This document shows, piece after piece, positions 11,340 to 23,502 of a DNA stretch of 64,000 bases. The position numbers and the translations under genes were made by a program. A model generated the notes under the pieces. The model did no database searches. It was not told the origin of the DNA and saw only the letters and a program-made list of their open reading frames with translations. Every line of letters begins with the position of its first letter. Position 1 is the first letter of the stretch. Source of the stretch: Channallabes apus (lineage: Eukaryota; Chordata; Actinopteri; Siluriformes; Clariidae); contig CM060114.1 in assembly GCA_030522415.1 (NCBI GenBank), positions 23,603,304 to 23,667,303 on the forward strand, in the 5' to 3' direction.

Positions 11340-14300
11340 GAGTAGTACAAGATGGCGCCGGTGAGGTCGGCTGCCGTCACGACTGCTCCGACCACCTTTT
11401 GTTTGTTTTTGTTCTTTAAGCTAGTTTTCAGTGTTTTAAAATCGGCAAAATCACCACCATTGAGTACATTAGGTATGATAGAGACACTCTTGTTTCTATT
11501 GGTATACAATGTACTCACAATTCGACGTTTTTAACTCCGGATCCGAGCTGGCCGAGTGAGATCCTGAGGGAGAACAATGGACACGATGTGAAGCGACGAA
11601 CCCGAGGGAGACGAGCTGGTGTGAGGAACCGGCTCAGGACCCGTGCACACCGCACACCTCTGCCTAGTATCCTGCTCGCCAACGTCCAGTCACTGGAGAA
11701 CAAGCTCGATGACCTCAGGGCCAGGATAAAGTTCCAGAGAGACATTCGGGACTGCAATCTCCTCTGCTTCACTGAGACATGGCTGAACCCAGCGGTGCCA
11801 GACCACGCCATACAGCCGGCCGAGTTCTTCTCGGTTCACCGCATGGACAGGACGCGGGACTCGGGGAAGTCAAGGGGAGGCGGCGTGTGCTTAATGGTGA
11901 ACAACAGCTGGTGCAACAGCGCGAGCGTTGTTCCTCTTACACGCTCCTGCACACCAAACCTGGAACTACTGTCCATCATGTGTCGTCCATTTTATCTTCC
12001 ACGGGAGTTCACATCGGTCATAATCAGTGCCGTTTACATACCTCCACAAGCAGACACTGACACTGCCTTATGCGAGCTGCATGAGGCGCTCGCACAGCAC
12101 CAGACACAACACCGGGACGCTGCGCTCATTGTGGCGGGGGATTTTAATAGTGCCAACCTCAAACGCGCAGCGCCGAACTTTTATCAGCACATCACCTGCC
12201 CCACCAGGGGCGAAAGGACACTGGACCATTGTTATACCACGGTCAAAGACGGTTACAAGGCACAATCTCATCCAGCGTTTGGTAAATCCGACCACGCCGC
12301 CATTTTCCTCATGCCAAAATATAAACAAAGGCTGAAACAGGAAGTTCCGGTCCTGAGGGAGGTCGCGCGCTGGACGGACCAATCGGTGGCCGCGTTACAG
12401 GACGCACTCGATGACGCAGACTGGGACATGTTTAGAAACAGCTCCGATGATGACGTCAGCGTGTTTACGGAAGCGGTTGTGGGATTTATTGAAAAGCTGG
12501 CAGACAATACGGTAGAGAAAAAGACTATCAGAACGTTTCCCAACCAGAAGCCGTGGGTGGATAAAACCATCCGCGACGCTCTGAGATCTCGCACAGCTGC
12601 CTACAACACGGGACTTGCGTCGGGGGACATGGAACCGTACAAGGCTGCGTCATATAACGTCCGGAAGGCGGTGAAAGAGGCGAAGCAGCGCTACGGGAGA
12701 AAACTAGAGTCACAGCTTCAACAGAGTGACTCTAGGAGCCTGTGGCAGGGACTAAGAACAATAACGGATTATAAAGCACCAGCATCCGGTATGACGAACG
12801 CGGACGCGACTCTGGCAGACGAGCTCAACACATTTTACGCACGCTTCGAGGCTGCAGCTAAAGACACTAGCAATGCTAATGCTAACGGCGCTAATGCTAG
12901 CGGCGCTAACGGCTGCAGACAGGAAGACACAGCCAACACCGGGAACGCGCTCATCATCTCCGAGCACGACGTGAGGAGAGCCTTCAAGAGAGTGAACACC
13001 AGGAAAGCGGCAGGACCAGACGGCATCTTAGGCTGTATTCTCAGAGCCTGAGCAGACCAGCTAGCACCTGTGTTCACTGAGATATTCAACATCTCTTTAT
13101 CTCAGTCAGTGATCCCCACATGCTTCAAAGAGTCCATTATTGTTCCTGTTCCAAAGAAACCACATCCTGCTTCCCTCAATGACTATCGCCCTGTAGCTCT
13201 CACCTCAGTAGTGATGAAGTGCTTTGAACGCCTTATCAGAGACTTCATCATTTCTTCACTACCCGACACACTGGACCCACTACAGTTTGCATACCGTCAG
13301 AACCGCTCCACAGACGATGCAATCTCTCATCTCCTCCACACATCACTCACTCACCTGGACACTAGGAAAGGGAATTATGTTAAAATGCTCTTCATCGACT
13401 ACAGCTCTGCTTTTAACACAATAATTCCCTCCACACTCATCACCAAGCTGGAGCACCTGGGACTGAGCTCATCTATATGTCAGTGGATCTCCAATTTTCT
13501 GACTGGCAGACCACAGGCAGTAAGGATGGGCGGACATGTCTCAGCCACACTCACTCTCAGCACTGGAGCCCCCCAGGGTTGTGTTCTGAGCCCCCTGCTG
13601 TACTCTTTGTACACCCACGACTGCGTTGCCACTACCAACTCCACCTCCATCATCAAGTTTGCTGACGTCGTGGTCGGACTGATCACCAACAATGATGAGT
13701 CGGACTACCTAGAGGAGATTGGAAATCTGGAGAACTGGTGCCAGAGGAACAATCTCCTCCTGAACGTCAGTAAGACAAAGGAGCTGATAGTGGACTTTAG
13801 CACAAAGCAGGAGAGGAACTACCAGACCCCCGTCATCAACAGGAGCCCAGTGGAGAGAGTGGACAGCTTCAGATACCTCGGTGTTCACATCACGCAGGAC
13901 CTATCATGGTCCTGTCACATCAGCACCGTGGTGAAAAAAGCCCGGCAGCGTCTCTACCACCTCAGACGCTTGAGAGACTTTAGACTGCCCTCCAAGGTGC
14001 TCAGGAACTTCTACTCCTGCACCATAGAGAGCATCCTGACGGGAAACATCACGACCTGGTTCGGGAACAGCACCATGCAGGACAGACGAGCTCTACAGAG
14101 GGTGGTGCGATCAGCCGAGCGCATCATCCGCACTGAGCTCCCTGACCTACACTCCATCTACAGCAAGCGGTGCTGGACTAAGGCCAGGAAGATCATGAAG
14201 GACCTCAGTCACCCCAGTAATGGACTGTTCTCTTTGTTGCGGTCTGGGAAGAGATTCCGCTCCCTAAAGGCCAACACAGAGAGACTGAGGAGGAGCTTCT

Positions 14301-14722
14301 TCCCGCAGGCGATAAGGTCTCTCAATCACACAATCACACCACAAACACAGGACTAATAACATATTTTAAGCTCACAACACCGACTGGACAATCATGGACA
14401 CATTCATACACACTTGCACTAAATACTCATACATCTGGACAATTGCACATGTCACCTCCATGCATACTTGCACAACCACTGTCACTTTAATCCTATATTT
14501 TTGCAATATTTTATTATGCCCTTATGCACAGTTAATTTTACTAGTTAAATTTATTTCTTTAGTATTTCCTTTTTATTGATTATTTATTTTACGTACAAGC
14601 TTTTATTTTCTTTTTTTAAGGTCACTGGCGGTCGTATAAAGCATTTCACTGCATATTATACTGTGTATGATTGTGTATGTGACCAATAAAATTTGAATTT
14701 GATTTGAATTTGAATTTGATTT
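11340..14722 (+). mobile_element. Rex1: Rex1/Babar-type LINE, nearly full length
   Basis: Starts near AAGATGGCGCCGGTG (11349), carries one long coding frame (11588-14356), and ends with the block CACTGGCGGTCGTATAA, CACTGCATATTATACTG and a tail of GAATTT-type units (14688-14722). Shorter copies sit at 20392-21437 and 23503-26790. A possible target repeat TATTA occurs on both sides (about 11331 and 14724), but this is weak. Confidence 0.87.
11588..14356 (+). pseudogene. Rex1: Rex1 ORF2: AP endonuclease plus reverse transcriptase, with one stop and a catalytic-site deletion
   Basis: One frame, 923 codons including the stop, interrupted only by TGA at 13049-13051. The endonuclease part has LLANVQSLENK, ETWLNP, GGGVC, AGDFNSAN and KSDHAAIF. 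The reverse transcriptase has [31 protein letters not shown] and [12 protein letters not shown]. The catalytic block near 13661 reads KFADVVVGL, whereas the copy at 25735 reads [11 protein letters not shown]. Six bases at the expected FADD site are therefore missing here. The frame is open upstream of the GTG at 11588 (SEILRENNGHDV), so the true start is further 5'. A GCTAAN repeat (12866-12911) encodes an Asn/Ala/Gly run between the two domains. The product would be catalytically dead. Confidence 0.88.
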
Positions 14723-16120
14723 GATATTAGCATCTAGCCTATAGCCTAGCGCTTAGTTCCCTTGCTTCTGCTTCAATGTTTGCTTCAGTTTTTATGCTTT
14801 TTATCATGAAACTTTACAATAATTAAAGGAAGTCTGCACTTGCATCCTGCCTCAGTTCCCTTTATGGCATTACGTTCTTTGAATATTTGACTTAAGTGCA
14901 ACTACACGACCTAACTGCACGACCTGATTGGACCAGCCTACAGTCTATGAATGTACAATAGACAACATACAGTACTTAAGAGTCTGGAACTTATCTAAGA
15001 GAAAAAGAAATAGAATTCCCTGACCTCAGAACAAAAACTTGACCATTTAATTATATTGTTCATTGGTTTTTGCACCTAGAGCTACTGTAAAAAAATCATA
15101 TCAGTTGTATTGAGGTGAATTAAAAGAAATGTATTCTCTTCCCTTAATGCCTCTCAAAAAGACCCTGACCTTTGGAAAGATAATTTTGTTAAAGTTTATA
15201 AGTGTAACAGGTATAGAAATTAACCTGTTAAACTGTTAGAATTTACATAAATTGTTCATTTCATATACCTGATACAAGTGCCTGAGATGAGTCCTTTCCC
15301 CTTTAAATCCTGTGATGTCACCTAAATCCAACACAATTTCCTGTTTTGTCCCCTCCTTTTCCCTTTTCCTGATGGAACTGTATGGAAGAAGTGTTATTTT
15401 TTGCCTCCTATCAATCCTATTTAATCTTTTTTTTTAATTAATTATTTTATTTCTATATCTTCACTCCAATTTGTGTGTATAATGTTATTTTATGTATTTG
15501 CATGATTATTTTATGGCATTTTTTATTTTTTTGAGTTCTATTAATAATTTTGGCTTAAACATGTGGAAATCAAGCACATGATATACATCACATTTTATTT
15601 TATAGAAAACCAGGGCAATTCTCACTCAATAGCTGTTTGTTCCTTTATGTGTCAGGTATGTTTTCCCATGTTTATATTTAATTTTCTAATTTTATTTACA
15701 TATGTTGAATTATTCTTGCTGTTATTCTGCCCTTTTCTTGATGGAACTGTAGGTAAGAGAAAACAAGGGCAATTCTCACTCGATGGCTGTTTGTTCCTTT
15801 ATGTGTCAGAGAGAGAAGAAATTAAATGCTTCCAGTGATTTTTTGACCTTGTAAATAATGGAAACATTATTTAAGTATGTTTTACAAACAAATACTATTT
15901 TGTCTTTTTACTTAAAAATGGCATGTTTAATTCAGTACATTACTTGCAGTTTCTTTGTCATTTATTGTTCTAAAATACATATGTAAATTTAAATACTAAT
16001 ATTCTCCTAACTAATATTTACTTAGTGTTTGCCATCTAATCAAATCACACCAAAAATGAACAACTCAAGTAAAATGTACTCAGTTCCGCAAGGTAATGGA
16101 CTACGTGCACGCAGACTCGT
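14723..16120. other. AT-rich non-coding interval with a duplicated 52-bp segment
   Basis: No convincing gene. A 52-bp segment at 15604-15655 recurs at 15758-15809 with three mismatches. A block about 20 bp long (TTTTCCTGATGGAACTGTA) precedes both, at 15364 and at about 15733. The first 52-bp copy is framed by an acceptor-like TTTATTTTATAG and a donor-like GTATGT. The 91-codon ORF across it (15563-15838) resembles no family I know. Confidence 0.5.
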
Positions 16121-16129
16121 GACGTACTT

Positions 16130-18220
16130 CCGCTTTGAAGTAGTCTTTGGCTCCGAAGTTTGAAGTGGCGCGCACAGAGGAAAGGAAGAGAGATTTCACG
16201 ACGGCTAATGTGAATTTTACCACGGTAAGTTATTAATATGCTAAGTAATTAATTGAAATATGTTTGGAGAAAAGTGTAGAGTTATTAAGCTATCTGCAGT
16301 CCCAGTGGTTTGTGCCTACCGTTTCTTTTTTATCGAGGTACAAGTGCTAAAAGTGTTCATGTTAACAGTGTTAACAGATGTTTGGATAACGTTAAAACTT
16401 AATCTTAGTTTTGTTAAACAGAGTTAAATCATTACTAAATGAAGCTTTTAATATAGTTGACAGAGTTTGCGATTTGCACCACAATTCGTTATTAGCAAAC
16501 GGCATATCTGTCGAAAACAATTGTCTTAAGTTTTATATATGACCTTAATCTTGTCAGACGATTATTGTAAAAATGAGTTTTAACATCCGTGCAAACTTAG
16601 CTCGAGGCATTGCCCTGTCATGTTCTAGCATTCTGTCCCAGTAAAGTCGAGCTGCCGAAATTTAATAATCACCCTGTTTTTCGCGTCTTAATCACACAGG
16701 ATTAACGTTAGTTTTTAAAATGCACTTGTACAAGGCAAATATTACCTTGAACTTTATTTATATTGTTTACCTATACTATTGGGTATGATAGCTATATACA
16801 GAAATTGATAAGGTGACATACTGCACACTTTTGCAATTACATAAGTCTAAATGCTTGTTTAAATAAATCTTAATTAACAATCAACCTTATATAAGTTGTA
16901 AAGCCTATATTTTATTTCATGATGTTCTTTTACTGACCAACATCCACTTTACACGTGGTTGATATCTGCAAGCAGTTAAAAATAAATTCTGACATGAACA
17001 TTTCTTAAATTCTTTTACAGATATTGCACTCACTATTCAAGCTAATGCAAGGTACTGTAAGTTGGCAATACTTTATTACAGCACACCTCACAGATAGAAA
17101 GAAAATAAGTATGTATACACATGTGTATCGTTTAACTGTAGGTGCCCGAGACTGAGGTGGTTATCACTAAATGTTTCTATCTACTGTCTAATTGTGTATT
17201 AGTCTCATTATTGTAACTTAACAGCATACAACTATTACAGCATACAGATACTGCTGAAGAAACAGCATATTGGGTTTAAATATGCAGAAAATGCTAAATA
17301 TACTGAAGACTAGTTTACAGTTTGTCTCAGAACAGGAACCCACTGAGGAAAATTGAAAAAGTGATACTGTACAGTATTTTAACCACTTTGCACTTATTTG
17401 TATATTTCACAGGATGTCAGCAGCAGAGACATGATTAAGGATACTTTCTCCAGTCATGTCATGAAAATCATCGTACTGAGCAGATCTGTAGAAGAAGAAG
17501 ATGCTAGTATATCTGATGTCATCATTGTCATCGAGGGAACTGAGGTGCTGCTGGGATGTAAAAATCTCACAAATGCATGTCTTTCACTCATGGGCTGCGT
17601 TTACTCCCTAAATTTAAGCTATCCCCCAAGGCTGAGAAACACATTTGAATTTGGGTTAGATGCTTTAAAATTTTCTCCAAAGGTTAACTCTTTGCTTAGA
17701 AAGCTTCTAATGTAATCTACTAGTTGGGCACTACTTATGCTGTTTTACTGTTTTTTTTTTTATTTATTTTTTTGCAAGAAAGGTTGTTCAGAAAACAACT
17801 ACAACTTCAACTACAGTACTGTTTAACATAACCATTCTTATGCATTTTAAGTAAAGCTATTCTGCTGGAGACTATAGATGCAGAGATTTATTATTATATA
17901 CATATGTTTTTGACCCTTTAGTTTAATCTTATTGAAATTAAAGTTAGCTAATGAAAGGCAGCTACTAGTTTGACATTATTTGCACTTTTATACTTTTGTA
18001 TTTGATATCTGCAACTGAGATTGTTTTAAAATGTTCATGTTATATTTAAAGGTTTTATATGTTTAAATGTTTATGCATTTTAATGCACTGTGTGGTTGTT
18101 AAGTTTACTGGAGTAAAATGCACCATTTACCAGAACCATCAAACAAATGCAGTTTTACTTTTTCTTTTATTTCATGCTCTCATCTGTTAAGGAATCTCAT
18201 AGAAATAAAAGATTTCAAGT
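16130..18220 (+). CDS. Candidate three-exon host-type gene, about 104 aa, like the C-terminus of SAMD3-like fish proteins
   Basis: CpG-containing sequence at 16085-16215 leads to a putative non-coding exon ending at 16224 (CACG then GTAAGT). A 36-bp exon 17021-17056 is bounded by TTCTTTTACAG and GTAAGT and supplies ATG at 17045. The last exon starts at 17413 after TATTTCACAG and runs to TAA at 17713-17715. Splicing 17056 to 17413 keeps phase 0 (M-Q-G-T then DVSSRDM). AATAAA is at 18204. The protein contains EGTEVLLGC, MGCVYSLNLSYP, LRNTFEFGLDALKFSPKV and a basic end. From memory this resembles the tail of a large family of uncharacterised, often multicopy, SAMD3-like teleost proteins. The usual N-terminal part is absent and a few residues after TFEF seem deleted, so it could be a truncated paralogue or a pseudogene. 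Confidence 0.5.
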
Positions 18221-20128
18221 AAAATGTATGTCAGTGTTATTTTATTGACCACCATTTAAATACATAAACAACATCAAATAATGTTAAAATAATATTTAAA
18301 GTAAAGGTTACTCAATTTAAAATAAGATAACTAGGATTATTGTGTAAAAAAAAACATTTATAATCATTCCTTAAGTAAAATATATAAACAAACAGTCAAT
18401 ACAGTTTACTGGGAAATTCCAAGTAAACTTTACTTGAGATTTTCTAATTAAAGCTACAGTTCTTTGTGTTTAGTTTTTACTTGGAAATTCTATTGAAATT
18501 ACTCACATTTTCTAAGTGAAAAAACTTTCCTAACTTTTTTAAAGTAAATCCTACTCCAAATTTTTTTCAGTGAACCGCCTCCTGTGTCTGATTCACACAA
18601 CGCAGAGTAAAGTTTAACTGGAGTGAACGGTTGCATAAGCATGCTTTAAGGAATGCTTATAAAGTGCTATTCATACTGTATTGTCCTTTCATCATCTCTA
18701 AAACTACAGTATAGGGGCAGTCTTAGGAGTCAAACTAACTAGCCAACTAACAAACTAATTAAATAAATAATAGAGATGATGAATTGAGAAATATTTACTT
18801 ATGAAGTTTATTTTTCTTCACATATACAAAATGTATTTTTTGTAGTAAATATTGTTTCCTTCATCCAAAATAGCAAACTATAACTTCCTTATGAATAAAT
18901 TTAAGTATTTTCCCCCTTTTTTTTAATTAGTTTTCCTTGGTCATAATATAAGTGAATAATGACACTGATGCATGTCTAACACATCACTCGATCTAATATG
19001 CACAAATAATGATAGCATTGGGTGGAGAAAGTAATGTAATTTTACCTGATAAATTCACATCTTCCTTTGTATGCATGTCATCCCTGCTGGCTGCACTCTT
19101 CAGCAGTATTTATCAAAACGTCACCCTTTAGTTTAATTAGATTTGTTTCACCTGCATGGAGAAAACCAACTCCAATAACAAAGTGGCATAATTATTCAGC
19201 ACAATACAAATTCAGAAGTGAATAAAACTAACACAATGCATACTAACAATTAGGAGTTTTGCAAAGGTGTTTTATTATTACACCAATAAAAGGTAAAAGA
19301 AATTCAGAATCTTATTGTAAGTAAATTACTTATTCATATAGTATAGCTTAATTAAGTATTTTAAGTAGTAGTAGGGTTAAGTTTTTATTAGTTGTTTTAC
19401 CAAGGGTGAACGTATATTTGTAACCACTACCGGAAATATTGAAGAGTAACCTACATTTAAAACCTATCATGGTAGTACATTCAGCAAGAAAATATACCTG
19501 ATAACATTATGCCACGTCAAACACTTTGTCTCCGTAGTAATTGCTTCTAAATTGATCTAAATTGCCTCATAGTGTGCTTTGATCTTTCATTATTGCTAAA
19601 GTGAGCTTCCATCAACACACTGACCGCTTCATGACTGACCTCACCATTTTGTTCACAGCTAATGTGAGTTACAATGCTAACTAGCTTCAGAATCAAGGCT
19701 GAATCCCCAATACATCTCTAATCCCAGCACTAGAATTTCTTTTTTTCTGCTATTTAGGATTTAACCTAAGAACAGTTATTTAGCTCTTATAGATCTTATT
19801 CCAAAGTGGAATAAATGGAGACATAAATAGAACCTTAGGAGACTTGCAGGACTGTCCACCACCTTCATGGTGTACTGTATTCTTCTCACCTTTTGAATTT
19901 GAAACTACTTTTACATCTTAGTTTTGGTAAATGTAGCAATTGTACTACTAATGCAGGTCTTAGTTTGTTGGTTTGTATGGCAATCAGTAATGCATGATAA
20001 GAATGGTGGTAATCAAATTAAAGGCAGTTTATTACCTACACTGTAAAAAAATAGTTTAAAAAAAACGGTCAACTGACTGGCAGCAACAGCTGCCAAACAT
20101 AAAATTAAGGTAAAATACTCTAGTTCGT
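18221..20128. other. AT-rich non-coding interval; possible ends of small DNA elements
   Basis: No gene seen. Near 18515-18567 the minus strand starts CACTGAAAAAAA and continues into GGATTTACTTT, resembling a plus-strand stretch at 37504-37540 (CACTGAAAAAAAG, GATTTACTTG), so both may be ends of one CACTG-type MITE family. Another CACTGTAAAAAAA end lies at 20038. Opposite ends were not found. Confidence 0.35.
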
Positions 20129-20391
20129 ATTACAGTGGCTTGCAAAAGTGTTCGGCCCCCTTGAACTTTTCTACATTTTGTCACATTACAGCCATAAACA
20201 TGAATCAATTTTATTGGAATTCCAAGTGAAAGACCAATACAAAGTGGAGTACATGTGAGAAGTTGAACGAAAATCATACATGAATCCAAAATTTTTTTTT
20301 TTACAAATAAATAACTGAAAAGTGGGGTGTGCGTAATTATTCAGCCCCCTGAGTCAATACTTTGTAGAACCACCTTTTGCTGCAATTACAG
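20129..20391 (+). mobile_element. Tc1/mariner-type element, left end
   Basis: Starts ACAGTGGCTTGCAAAAGTGT after a TA and continues with CATTTTGTCACATTACAGCC and TTATTCAGCCCCCTGAGTCA, which I recognise as the terminal region of a common fish Tc1/mariner-type element. It stops at the junction with a Rex1 fragment, and the next part of the same element resumes at 21438. No transposase frame survives. Confidence 0.75.
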
Positions 20392-20394
20392 CTG

Positions 20395-21002
20395 AACAAT
20401 CTCCTCCTGAACGTCAGCAAGACAAAGGAGCTGATAGTGGACTTTTGTACAAAGCAGGAGAGGAACTACCAGATCACCGTCATCAACAGGAGCCCAGTGG
20501 AGAGAGTGGACAGCTTCAGATACCTCAGTGTTCACATCACTCAGGACCTGTCATGGTCCTGTCACATCAACACCGTGGTAAAAAAAAGGCCCGGCAGCGT
20601 CTGTACCACCTCAAACGCTTGAGAGACTTTAGACTGCCCTCCAAGGTGCTCAGGAACTTCTACTCCTGCACCATAGAGAGCATTCAGACGGGAAATATCA
20701 CGACCTGGTTCGGGAACAGCACCATGCAGGACAGACGAGCTCTACAGAGGGTGGTGCGATCAGCTGAGCGCATCATCTGCTCTGAGCTCCCTGACCTGCC
20801 CTCGATCTACAGCAAGCGGTGCTGGACCAAGGCCAGGAAGATCGTGAAGGACCTCAGTCACCCCAGTAATGGACTGTTCTCTTTGTTGCGGTCTGGGAAG
20901 CGATTCTGCTCCCTAAAGGCCAACACAGAGAGACTGAGGAGGAGATTCTTCCCGCAGGCGATAAGGTCTCTCAATCACAATCACACATCCACACAGGACT
21001 AA
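20395..21002 (+). pseudogene. Rex1: Rex1 reverse transcriptase C-terminal remnant
   Basis: Matches the thumb and C-terminal region of the Rex1 ORF ([58 protein letters not shown]). The A run at 20580-20587 has extra bases relative to the other copies and shifts the frame (20377-20622 before it, 20445-21002 after it). The catalytic domain is missing entirely. Confidence 0.85.
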
Positions 21003-21149
21003 TAACATCTTTTAAGCTCACAACACTGACTGGACAATCATGGACACATTCATACACACTTGCACTAAATATTTATACATCTGGACAATTGCACATGTCA
21101 CTTTCACTAGTCACCTTTCATGCATATTTGCATAACCATTTTCACTTTA

Positions 21150-21151
<2 letters not shown>

Positions 21152-21209
<58 letters not shown>
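21152..21209. repeat. TC/TA compound microsatellite
   Basis: (TC)n to 21180, then (TA)n to about 21209. Confidence 0.95.
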
Positions 21210-21213
<4 letters not shown>

Positions 21214-21437
21214 CCCCCCCCTATATTTCTATATTTTGCAATATTTTATTATGCCCTTATTGTACAGTTTATTTTACTAGTTAAATTTATTTCTTTAGTA
21301 TTTCCTTTTATTAATATTTATTTTACGTACAAGCTTTAATTTTATTTTTAAGGTCACTGGCGGTCGTGTAAGCATTTCACTGCATATTATACTGTGTATG
21401 ACTGTGTATGTGACAAATAAAATTTTATTTTGAATTT

Positions 21438-21546
21438 AGTCTTTTAGAGTATGTCTCTACCAGCTTTGCACATCTAGAGACTGAAATCCTTGCCCATTCT
21501 TCTTTGCAAAACAGCTCCAGCTCAGTCAGATTAGATGGACAGCGTT
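21438..21546 (+). mobile_element. Tc1/mariner-type element, continuation after the Rex1 insertion
   Basis: AGTCTTTTAGAGTATGTCTC and GCCCATTCTTCTTTGCAAAA continue the sequence left at 20391. It is lost after about 21546, so the element is 3'-truncated. Confidence 0.7.
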
Positions 21547-23144
21547 TGTTTGATGCCCATGTTGTAATGTTTGATCTAAAAATGTAAGCAAGTTTCATTA
21601 TCACTGGCAGTAATCAGAGCTAAAAATGTTAATATAAATATCACACAGAAACATGCAGCTACATATACATAGAAGTTTTCAACAAACATACTAGTATATA
21701 TACTGTTGATCTCTATGGTACATTTATTTTGATTGAAGTATATTGATATTAATTTACTGAATGGAATGAGTCATTTAAAAATACACACACACAATGTTTA
21801 CATTTTGGACAGTAAAAGCAGCGGTTAATGTAACATGAGTCATTTTTTTATACTGCAGTTAGGTTTCAGAGTACAGTACTCTCTGTACTCTCTCTCTAAC
21901 TTCTTAATGTGCATGCTCTTAAAGAGCACGCTAACCCTCCCTATAAATTTGACTCCTTTACCTTAAGTGAATTCCTGCAGCTTCTCAACAGTGACATGGT
22001 GAAGTAATGTTAATGGTACCTGAGACTAGCCTGAGATTTGTGGTAGACCAACGTGGCAGTATTAATAAATGAGCTTTACAGCAATAACAATAAGAATTCA
22101 AATAACAATAAAAAACATCTCCTACCATCATTGTTTCCTCCCACTGAAACACAATGACATTTCAGAGTCTTCTACTCTGTCCCTGTTTCCTCCTCACCTG
22201 TAGCACACCAGTGTGTCTTCACTCCTCTGAATTTACGCAGAAAACGTTTACCGGCTGCAAAGCACCTCTGCACGCGCTAAACATTTGAAGGACGCCTGTT
22301 TCCCATTGGCTAGTTCATATCACGTTACATCTGTGTCTGATACCTTTCGCGTCAGGTCGCCCAGTCGCCTCCAGCTGCTGATCAGCCAATCAGAAACGAG
22401 ATTAGAATTAGAATGTTCCCTCATCCAGCTTCTGATTGGCTGTGACAGAAAATGGTGCAAAAATAACACCATAGTTCCCCTCATAAAAGCAAAATATAAA
22501 AATTGAGCTCCCCTGACCCCCCTCCCCCCCTTTATTTTTGTTAATTTTTTTTTAGCATTTAACTAAAGTTTCATTGCAATCATAAAAATGAGGACTGGAA
22601 CTCAATCAACAGAAAAATCCCTGCATTGCTTTAAAACAGCTACAGTACACAGCAAATACATGATCCTATGGCTAGATTGCCATGGTGATTTTTCAGAGCA
22701 AATGTCATCAAAACATTGTTGTTGCATGGATCCTGCACTGAATATCAGTCTCCTACATTATCTTTACATTCGTTGAAGGCATGAAGCAGATAATATAGCC
22801 TACTGTACCTGTAAGTGTGGGACTTCTGCTGCCTTACCTGTGCCTCCTATCGATAATATTTTTAAAAGTCATGAAAAAAAGCTAAACTTGCATCAAGAAC
22901 TTGAATGTCAAAGTATTATGAAACTAATCGGATTTACCTCAAAATTACAAAGAAAAACATTACATTTTTATTATGAACATTAACCTTTAAATAATGATTT
23001 TCATATTTAATTAAAATTTATTATTGTATTTTTACATGAAGTTGTACGTAAATTATGAAAACAGAAAAAACAGTAAAAAGAGTATGGTATTTTTACTGTT
23101 AAAAATGTGAAAAAAAATGATTCTGTATTGAAATAATACTTAAA
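21547..23144. other. Non-coding interval with a CCAAT-box cluster
   Basis: No protein gene recognised. Between about 22303 and 22440 lie three CCAAT-type boxes (CCCATTGGCTAG near 22303, CAGCCAATCAG near 22383, TGATTGGCTG near 22432) within slightly CpG-richer sequence. This resembles a TATA-less promoter, but no following exon is evident. The 73- and 62-codon ORFs at 22285 and 22588 have no recognisable motif. Confidence 0.4.
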
Positions 23145-23502
23145 CAGTCTTCTTTGTCTTTCGACTGTTCCTTTCAGGGGTCACCACAGCAAATCATCTG
23201 CCTCCATCTAACCCTATTCTCTGCATCCTCTTCTCTCACACCAACTAACTTCATGTCCTCTCTCACTGCATCCATAAATCTCCTCTTTGATCTTCCTCTA
23301 GACCTCCTGCCTGGCAGTTCCAACCTCAGCATCCTTCTACCGATATATTCACACTCTCTCCTCTGAACATGTCCAAACCACCTCAATCTGGCCTCTCTGA
23401 CTTTATCTCCAAAACATCTAACATGGGTTGTCCCTCTGATGAACTCATTCTAGATCCTATCCATCCTTGTCACTCCCAAGGAGAACCTCAACATCTTCAG
23501 CT
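23145..23502 (-). pseudogene. RTE LINE ORF2, C-terminal piece
   Basis: Minus-strand translation gives [16 protein letters not shown], one in-frame stop, then [50 protein letters not shown] and CCGDP near the 3' end. These are the conserved C-terminal blocks of fish RTE-clade elements. It is continuous in sense with the piece at 26791-27446. The stop and the insertions make it inactive. Confidence 0.85.

Larger units (their letters stand above)
20392..21437 (+). mobile_element. Rex1: Rex1-type LINE, 5'-truncated, inserted in the Tc1-like element
   Basis: Enters inside the reverse transcriptase (ACAATCTCCTCCTGAACGTC) and runs to the family 3' end (CACTGGCGGTCGTGTAA, CACTGCATATTATACTG). A compound TC/TA microsatellite at 21152-21209 is inserted in the 3' UTR relative to the copy at 14460. 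The insertion split the Tc1-like element at a point where a few bases of the expected sequence are now missing. Confidence 0.88.
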
